This document shows positions 59,384 to 64,000 of a DNA stretch of 64,000 nt, piece by piece. The position numbers were made by a program, and so were the translations under genes. Below the pieces are notes generated by a model. That model saw nothing but the letters and a program-made list of their open reading frames with translations, was not told the origin of the DNA and did no database searches. This DNA comes from a virus. Every line of letters begins with the position of its first letter. Positions within the stretch are counted from its first letter, which is position 1. The stretch lies in the IMG/VR virus record IMGVR_UViG_3300044846_003506, positions 1-64,000 of that record; one strand, given 5' to 3'.

Positions 59384-60154
59384 ATGAGAAGAAAAAAGAA
59401 AATAGAATTTTTGATGGACACCGATTGGATGTTCGAAAAACCAATTGACAGAGAACACAAAGAATATAAATTATTGTCGTACTTTCAAAAAATGGGAGAT
59501 AAACTCGATAAGATGGAACTTTATCCTGGGTTTATAGAACTTTCATTACATCTCGCAAATTTGCAGACACTTATTAAAGATAAAAAAATTATCTACACAA
59601 ATAAGAAATTAGACTCAGTAGACGATGAGTTATTAGTTAAGGATCTAAAGTTAAAAGAGATACCCGAACTAAATGATGATGAATCAAAAGAATTTATACA
59701 AATATTAAGTTATAGTGCCCCTAGAATGTTAGAGTATTTTAACATAGCAAAATCTGTTTGGACAATAGTTTATGAGAATGTGGACATAAAACCAAATAGA
59801 AGAGCAAAAGAAACCCTGTCAGACACCGGGTACTTCTACTTCAACAACACATCAGATAATAAAATACATGTTTGGGAATATAACATAAAACCGGCGGCCA
59901 AAGGTTCCATGGAAAGTAAAACAAAGGTAAATTTAATTTATTCTGACGTTAAAGATTTGACATTTACGAAAATAATTAATAATTTTTCAATATGGAATTC
60001 TGAAAATAATAAGTTACCGGTTTTTGAAATGACAAGTAAAGGGATTTTTCCAATACAGGAAACATTGTTACCTATCTTTAAAAGAAAACTGATTTCATAT
60101 ATTAATCAGAAAAAAATCTCAGAAAATTTTAAAAAAGAAAAAGAAACGATTTAA
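59384..60154 (+). CDS. Hypothetical phage protein
   Basis: 256 residues. N-terminal basic (MRRKKKIEF) then acidic helical segments, a middle with YFYFNNTSDNKIHVWEYNIK, and a basic C-terminus (FKRKLISYINQKKISENFK). The conserved-looking phrase KPAAKGSMESKTKVNLIY is unassigned. Its stop directly abuts the DUF3310 gene. Confidence 0.5.
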   Translation: MRRKKKIEFLMDTDWMFEKPIDREHKEYKLLSYFQKMGDKLDKMELYPGFIELSLHLANLQTLIKDKKIIYTNKKLDSVDDELLVKDLKLKEIPELNDDESKEFIQILSYSAPRMLEYFNIAKSVWTIVYENVDIKPNRRAKETLSDTGYFYFNNTSDNKIHVWEYNIKPAAKGSMESKTKVNLIYSDVKDLTFTKIINNFSIWNSENNKLPVFEMTSKGIFPIQETLLPIFKRKLISYINQKKISENFKKEKETI

Positions 60155-60370
60155 ATGGAACAAGTTAATCACCCCAACCATTACGGTGGTGAAGAAAATC
60201 CATACGAAGCAATCAAAGTCATTGATGCTTGGGATTTGGGTTTTAGTTTAGGGAACACCGTAAAATACATATCAAGAGCAGGTAAAAAAAATAAAGACAA
60301 AGAACTTGAGGACCTTAAAAAGGCTCTTTGGTATTTGCAACATCATATTGAAACATTAGAGAAAAAATGA
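60155..60370 (+). CDS. DUF3310 family protein
   Basis: 71 residues. Pattern VNHPNHYGGEENPYEAIKVI, FSLGNTVKYISRAGKK, then a helix-rich end (DLKKALWYLQHHIETLEKK) is the DUF3310 signature of phage proteins linked to nucleotide metabolism. Overlaps the RmlB-like gene by four bases. Confidence 0.85.
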   Translation: MEQVNHPNHYGGEENPYEAIKVIDAWDLGFSLGNTVKYISRAGKKNKDKELEDLKKALWYLQHHIETLEKK

Positions 60371-61296
60371 GAATAGTAGTAACAGGAGGTGCCGGATTTA
60401 TAGGTTCCGCATTTATAAATCACCTATTAGATAACTTTGAATGTGATGTTCTTTGTGTTGATAAACTTACATATGCTGGTCGTAGAAAAAACCTTAAACA
60501 CAATGTACCATTTTTACATAAAGACATATGTAATGTTACAAGTGAGGATCTTGGTGAGTTTGATTACATTGTTCACTTTGCTGCCGAATCACATGTAGAT
60601 AACTCAATTACTAATGGGTTACCGTTTGTTAGAACAAATGTTGAAGGAACCTTTAATCTACTTGAGATATCAAGAAAAAATAAAAAACTTAAAAAGTTTA
60701 TACATATCTCAACCGATGAGGTATATGGTGATATGGATGAACATATTGCAATTAACCATACTGCGTTAGAAACTGACCATTTAAAACCAAGTTCATATTA
60801 TTCCGCAACTAAAACCGCATCAGATATGTTGGTTTTGGCAGCAAATAGGACTTATGGGTTACCATACTTAATTACAAGAACATGTAATAATTTTGGCGAA
60901 CACCAGTTTGAGGAGAAATTTTTACCAACAATTGCTAGATCCATTAATAATGGAAACTCAATACCGGTATACGGTGATGGTAAACAAGTAAGGGAGTGGA
61001 TGTATGTTTATGATAATGTTAAAGTTATTTGTGATCTTTTATTTGATGATGAGGTTGTAAATGACATATATAATATTGGGACAACTTTTAGATTAACAAA
61101 TTTGGACATTATTAAAAAGATTTCTTATATTCTAAATAAAGAAGTTGAAATTAAACACGTTGAGGATAGGTTAGGTCATGATAGAAAGTACGGACTTAAT
61201 TGTTTTAAAATGGGGGATTATTACCTTAAAAAAGATGGAGAAACACCAAAGTTTTTAAATTTGTTCGATTACTTGGAAAGACAATATAAAAAATAA
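60367..61296 (+). CDS. dTDP-glucose 4,6-dehydratase-like short-chain dehydrogenase (RmlB type)
   Basis: 309 residues, full length for the family. TGGAGFIGSAF (NAD site, about 6-16), HFAAESHVDNSI (about 73-84), ISTDEVYGD (about 117-125), SSYYSATKTASDM (Y-x-x-x-K, about 146-158), VREWMYVYDN and EDRLGHDRKY (about 265-274). All catalytic residues of RmlB-type dehydratases are present. Acts on a nucleotide sugar, normally dTDP-glucose, to a 4-keto-6-deoxy product. A sugar for DNA, virion or host glycan modification is the likely context. Confidence 0.85.
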   Translation: MRIVVTGGAGFIGSAFINHLLDNFECDVLCVDKLTYAGRRKNLKHNVPFLHKDICNVTSEDLGEFDYIVHFAAESHVDNSITNGLPFVRTNVEGTFNLLEISRKNKKLKKFIHISTDEVYGDMDEHIAINHTALETDHLKPSSYYSATKTASDMLVLAANRTYGLPYLITRTCNNFGEHQFEEKFLPTIARSINNGNSIPVYGDGKQVREWMYVYDNVKVICDLLFDDEVVNDIYNIGTTFRLTNLDIIKKISYILNKEVEIKHVEDRLGHDRKYGLNCFKMGDYYLKKDGETPKFLNLFDYLERQYKK

Positions 61297-61297
61297 T

Positions 61298-62149
61298 ATG
61301 ATAGAAACAGGAAAAATAATAACTGGAGATTGTGTTGAAGTGATGAAAACCTTACCTGAAGGTTGTGTTGATTTAATTGTTACCTCACCACCATACGGTG
61401 TTGGTATTGCTTATGATACTCATGATGATGACGTGGAGTTTCAAGAATACTTGGTCTTTGCAAGGAATTGGTTAACTGAAGCCTATAATGTGTTAAAAGA
61501 TGATGGTAGAATTGCGTTAAACATACCGTATGAAATTAACAGACAAAAGAAAGGAGGAAGAATCTTTTTTGTTTCTGAGATGTATCAAATAATGAAAGAG
61601 ATAGGGTTTGGGTTCTTTGGTATTGTTGACCTTGAAGAACAATCACCTCATCGTAGTAAAACAACTGCGTGGGGATCTTGGATGTCACCGTCAAGTCCTT
61701 ATATATATAATCCAAAAGAATGTGTTATTTTGGCGTATAAAAAATTACACATAAAAAAGGTTAAAGGAGAACCACAGTGGAAGGGAACACCAACTGAAAT
61801 TATTCAGGAGGATGGAACCATAAAAAATAAAGTGGTATATGAAGAACAAGATAAGAAAGAATTTATGGAACTTGTTTTTGGTCAGTGGAATTACTTTGCA
61901 GATACTAAATCACTCACCAAGGCGACCTTCTCAATGGACATCCCAACAAAGGCGATTAAAATATTGTCCTACAAAAACGATGTAGTATTAGACCCATTTG
62001 CTGGGTCAGGAACAAGTTTGGTAGCTGCAGAGATATTGGGGCGTAGATGGTTGGGTATTGAGTTATCGCCAAATTATACTGAGATTGCCAAAACAAGAGT
62101 TGAATATTTTAAAACATTAGGTCAAATAAAAGAAATCCCATTTTCATAA
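61298..62149 (+). CDS. DNA methyltransferase with TSPPY motif
   Basis: 283 residues. Catalytic motif VTSPPYGVGI (about 28-37), target region in the middle, and FxGxG-like DPFAGSGTSLVAAEI (about 231-245). The motif order (catalytic before the SAM site) is the beta class. TSPPY is typical of N4-cytosine enzymes, but some N6-adenine enzymes also have it. No restriction partner is near. Starts one base after the RmlB-like stop. Ends in a terminator. Confidence 0.85.
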   Translation: MIETGKIITGDCVEVMKTLPEGCVDLIVTSPPYGVGIAYDTHDDDVEFQEYLVFARNWLTEAYNVLKDDGRIALNIPYEINRQKKGGRIFFVSEMYQIMKEIGFGFFGIVDLEEQSPHRSKTTAWGSWMSPSSPYIYNPKECVILAYKKLHIKKVKGEPQWKGTPTEIIQEDGTIKNKVVYEEQDKKEFMELVFGQWNYFADTKSLTKATFSMDIPTKAIKILSYKNDVVLDPFAGSGTSLVAAEILGRRWLGIELSPNYTEIAKTRVEYFKTLGQIKEIPFS

Positions 62150-62166
62150 ATGGGATTTTTTATTTT
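62133..62166 (+). terminator. Rho-independent terminator overlapping a stop codon
   Basis: AAATCCCATTT, loop TCAT, AAATGGGATTT and a T tail. The stem begins within the last codons of the methyltransferase gene. Confidence 0.8.
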
Positions 62167-62172
62167 ATATGG

Positions 62173-62180
62173 TATTTATT
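62173..62180 (+). promoter_or_regulatory. TATTTATT element (late-promoter candidate)
   Basis: TATTTATT four bases before the ATG at 62185 of the leader-bearing DHH gene, directly after a terminator. Confidence 0.45.
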
Positions 62181-62184
62181 TAGT

Positions 62185-63564
62185 ATGAAAAGACTAATTA
62201 AAGAATCGGGGATTAGAGACATCAAAAATTTATCAAAAAGATACCCTAAAGCAAAAATTTATTTTCATCAAGATTTAGATGGTGTAACAACCGCCATTGC
62301 GATGAAAGAATATTTAGAGTCAAATAACATAAATGTTGTGGATGCTGAAATTATTCAATATGGAGATAAAGAGTTTGCAATTAAAAAATTAGACGCTAAA
62401 GGTGATATAATGCCTGTTTTAGTTGATTTTGCTCACGGTAAACCAATGTTTGTTATTCATACAGATCACCACGACACTCAAGCCGGAGTTGAGGACGGAA
62501 CTGCAACTTCTTTTAGAAGTTCAAGATCTAATGTAGAGACAATATCTCAAAGTGTTTCACCTAAAGAAATATTCCCTAATGAAGATATTACATTAATTTC
62601 TACCGTAGACTCCGCAAATTTTGCTCAATATAATATTTCTGTTGATGAAGTTATAAATTATCTATTTAAGATAGATAGAAATTCTGACGTTAAAAGAAAT
62701 AAAATGTTAATGGGATTAGTTGCAAACAAATTACTATTGGCATTTAAAAACAAACCAGGATTCTTAGAGGAATTAGTTTTAGATTGTAAACCTTCTTTAC
62801 TTAATATACTACTTAAGATAAAATCTATAATGAAAAGAGAAGGTTTTGATAATGAAGAAAAACTAACACAAAACCAACAAAAATATATTCAAAGTATGAA
62901 TGTTAGCCCTAACGTAAATGTTAGTGGAAACATATTAGTACAATACGGTGGAGGTTATATGACACCACAAGGATCTTACGATAGATACACACCTTTTAAA
63001 AATAATCCTGACGCTGACTTTTTAGTTATTGCTTGGCCAATGGGATTAGTTCAGGCTTCCTGTAACCCATATAAAAAAGAAAGAGCACTTAAAGGTGTTG
63101 ATTTAGGTGAAATAAAAAATGAGGTTTTGGATGAGATGAATCCAGAATTAGAAAGTATTATAGTCCCATTATCAACATTAAAAGTTGTTTCAGAACAAAA
63201 AGCAACATTCAAATCAGTCGGATTTACATTCAAAGACTTTATGGCGATATATGGCAAAAGTCCTTCCTTAAAAGTTTTTGGTAGAAAAGAGACATTGTTC
63301 CCGATTATAGAAAATATAATGGATAGACCTTACAGAAATTTAAGTGTAAAACAAGTTGCACTATTGGACAAAGTTGTGTTAAATGGTAGAGACATCATAA
63401 ATGCTAATTCAGGTGGACATAAATGTATTACTAATATTTCAGGTATTAATTCTTTATATAGAAAAAAAGATGGGAATGGACAAAAAAGTTATGTTGATCT
63501 AACAAAAGAAATACAACAGAAGTTTTACGAAATTTTACAAACAAAGATTAATAGTGAAAAGTAA
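62185..63564 (+). CDS. DHH-family phosphoesterase with short packaging-type leader
   Basis: 459 residues. MKRLIKE-S at the start is the shortest leader of the set (predicted cut after Glu7). DHH motifs: YFHQDLDGVTTAIAM (about 26-40), PVLVDFAH, and VIHTDHHD (D-H-H, about 89-96). A C-terminal GGHKCITNISG (about 411-421) matches the GGH motif of DHHA1 domains. This is the NrnA/GdpP/RecJ-type arrangement. Substrates of the family include nanoRNA, cyclic di-nucleotides and single-stranded DNA. Which applies here is unknown. Confidence 0.75.
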   Translation: MKRLIKESGIRDIKNLSKRYPKAKIYFHQDLDGVTTAIAMKEYLESNNINVVDAEIIQYGDKEFAIKKLDAKGDIMPVLVDFAHGKPMFVIHTDHHDTQAGVEDGTATSFRSSRSNVETISQSVSPKEIFPNEDITLISTVDSANFAQYNISVDEVINYLFKIDRNSDVKRNKMLMGLVANKLLLAFKNKPGFLEELVLDCKPSLLNILLKIKSIMKREGFDNEEKLTQNQQKYIQSMNVSPNVNVSGNILVQYGGGYMTPQGSYDRYTPFKNNPDADFLVIAWPMGLVQASCNPYKKERALKGVDLGEIKNEVLDEMNPELESIIVPLSTLKVVSEQKATFKSVGFTFKDFMAIYGKSPSLKVFGRKETLFPIIENIMDRPYRNLSVKQVALLDKVVLNGRDIINANSGGHKCITNISGINSLYRKKDGNGQKSYVDLTKEIQQKFYEILQTKINSEK

Positions 63565-63895
63565 TCTTATTACCCTCAACGATATTATATTCTTCACAAT
63601 GTCCTGCCGGTATTTCTAATATCATATCACCATACCCTTCAAATCTTTCACACTCTTCTTCTTTACAAGGAAGACAGTTGTGGTGTATTTCCGTTACTTC
63701 GTTATTTTTTATGAATATAATATCTAAAGGGATTATACAGTTTTTCATCCAAAAACTATGATCACCATCTTCCATAATAAATAACATACCATCAAAAGAA
63801 TTATTGAATTTTTTATTCATCATTCCATTTGAGATATCTTTTTGTGTGATAACAGGTTTAACTGTGTATTTGTTATTATTTATGATTATATCCAT
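63548..63895 (-). CDS. DUF192-family protein
   Basis: 115 residues. Pattern DISNGMMNKKF, DGMLFIMEDG, FWMKNCIIPLDIIFIKN and GDMILEIPAGHCEEY is the DUF192 family (found in many bacteria, function unclear, often envelope-related). No signal peptide. Overlaps the end of the DHH gene by 17 bases, tail to tail, and diverges from the last gene. Confidence 0.8.
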   Translation of the reverse strand: MDIIINNNKYTVKPVITQKDISNGMMNKKFNNSFDGMLFIMEDGDHSFWMKNCIIPLDIIFIKNNEVTEIHHNCLPCKEEECERFEGYGDMILEIPAGHCEEYNIVEGNKITFHY

Positions 63896-63902
63896 ATTTA
63901 TA
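63895..63902 (+). promoter_or_regulatory. TATTTATA element, + strand
   Basis: TATTTATA eleven bases before the ATG at 63914. It overlaps the - strand element. Confidence 0.4.
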
Positions 63903-63906
63903 AATA
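63899..63906 (-). promoter_or_regulatory. TATTTATA element, - strand
   Basis: The - strand reads TATTTATA three bases before the ATG at 63895. The + strand copy (63895-63902) overlaps it, forming a palindromic bidirectional site. Confidence 0.4.
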
Positions 63907-63913
63907 TATTAAC

Positions 63914-64000
63914 ATGGCAGAATTTAACAGATATTCAGGTGTGGTGGTAAAAAACAAAGATAAAGTTTTACTTTGTAAAAGGTCACCGAATAAAACTTTA
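63914..64000 (+). CDS. Start of a Nudix-hydrolase-like gene (cut by window end)
   Basis: 29 codons visible: MAEFNRYSGVVVKNKDKVLL, then CKRSPNKTL. The opening strands and KVLLCKR pattern fit the start of a Nudix domain, but the catalytic Nudix box is beyond the window. Shares the bidirectional TATTTATA site with the DUF192 gene. Confidence 0.45.
   Translation, partial: MAEFNRYSGVVVKNKDKVLLCKRSPNKTL

Noticed and set aside
1-64000. tRNA genes, rRNA genes, integrase, attachment sites, transposases
   Set aside because: No cloverleaf-like or rRNA stretch was noticed by eye, and no recombinase or transposase motif appears. A tRNA scan could still find a weak tRNA.
1-64000. Prohead protease, portal, major capsid and terminase genes
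   Set aside because: None could be recognised in the window. The packaging-leader hypothesis therefore depends on a protease encoded elsewhere.

Overview
The window reads as part of the genome of a large tailed phage (Caudoviricetes) that infects a Bacteroidota host, most likely a flavobacterium-like one. It is A+T-rich, almost wholly coding, and mostly on the + strand with short - strand blocks. Phage character comes from T4-type SbcD/SbcC (gp47/gp46) recombination proteins, a primase, RuvC-like and PD-(D/E)XK nucleases, an own sigma factor, repetitive tail-fibre proteins, a lysis cassette, DUF3310 and DUF932 proteins and many conserved-looking phage unknowns. Host character comes from a type-B type IX secretion (T9SS) sorting domain, SprB-like repeats, a Bacteroidetes-type histone H1, no visible Shine-Dalgarno sites, and host-like TTTG-N19-TAnnTTTG promoters. 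No tRNA, rRNA, integrase or CRISPR array was seen, and no stretch over 300 bases lacks a gene.

Layout: 1-8.3 kb holds unknowns, a UvrC-type repair nuclease, several leader-bearing proteins, a DD-peptidase/esterase-like fusion and three secreted proteins ending in a T9SS sorting domain. 8.3-19.7 kb is a run of large virion-type proteins with peptidoglycan-binding, membrane and MORN segments. 19.7-30.7 kb is the tail-fibre region (TNF/C1q-like tip, glycosyltransferase, TP-rich linkers, SprB-like domains), part of it on the - strand. 30.7-39.7 kb is replication, recombination and the sigma factor. 39.7-48 kb holds small unknowns, the lysis genes and a histone. 48-64 kb mixes DnaJ, two orphan methyltransferases, an LRR protein, thioredoxin/glutaredoxin, RmlB, a DHH phosphoesterase, DUF192 and the start of a Nudix-like gene.

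The most interesting candidate system is a set of about 15 otherwise unrelated proteins that share a short amphipathic N-terminal leader ending in (L/I/V)-x-E followed by Q, N, S, T or D. This is the cleavage signature of T4-type prohead proteases on capsid-targeting peptides. The set includes cell-wall hydrolase-like, membrane-active, LRR, MORN and DHH-phosphoesterase proteins, so it may be a packaged and injected protein arsenal.

Many of these genes and the tail genes also carry a TATTTAT(T/A) element 1-17 bases before the start codon, on both strands. A few other genes instead have host-like promoters. One of these lies just upstream of the sigma-factor gene. This suggests, without proving it, an early-to-late switch from host promoters to phage late promoters.
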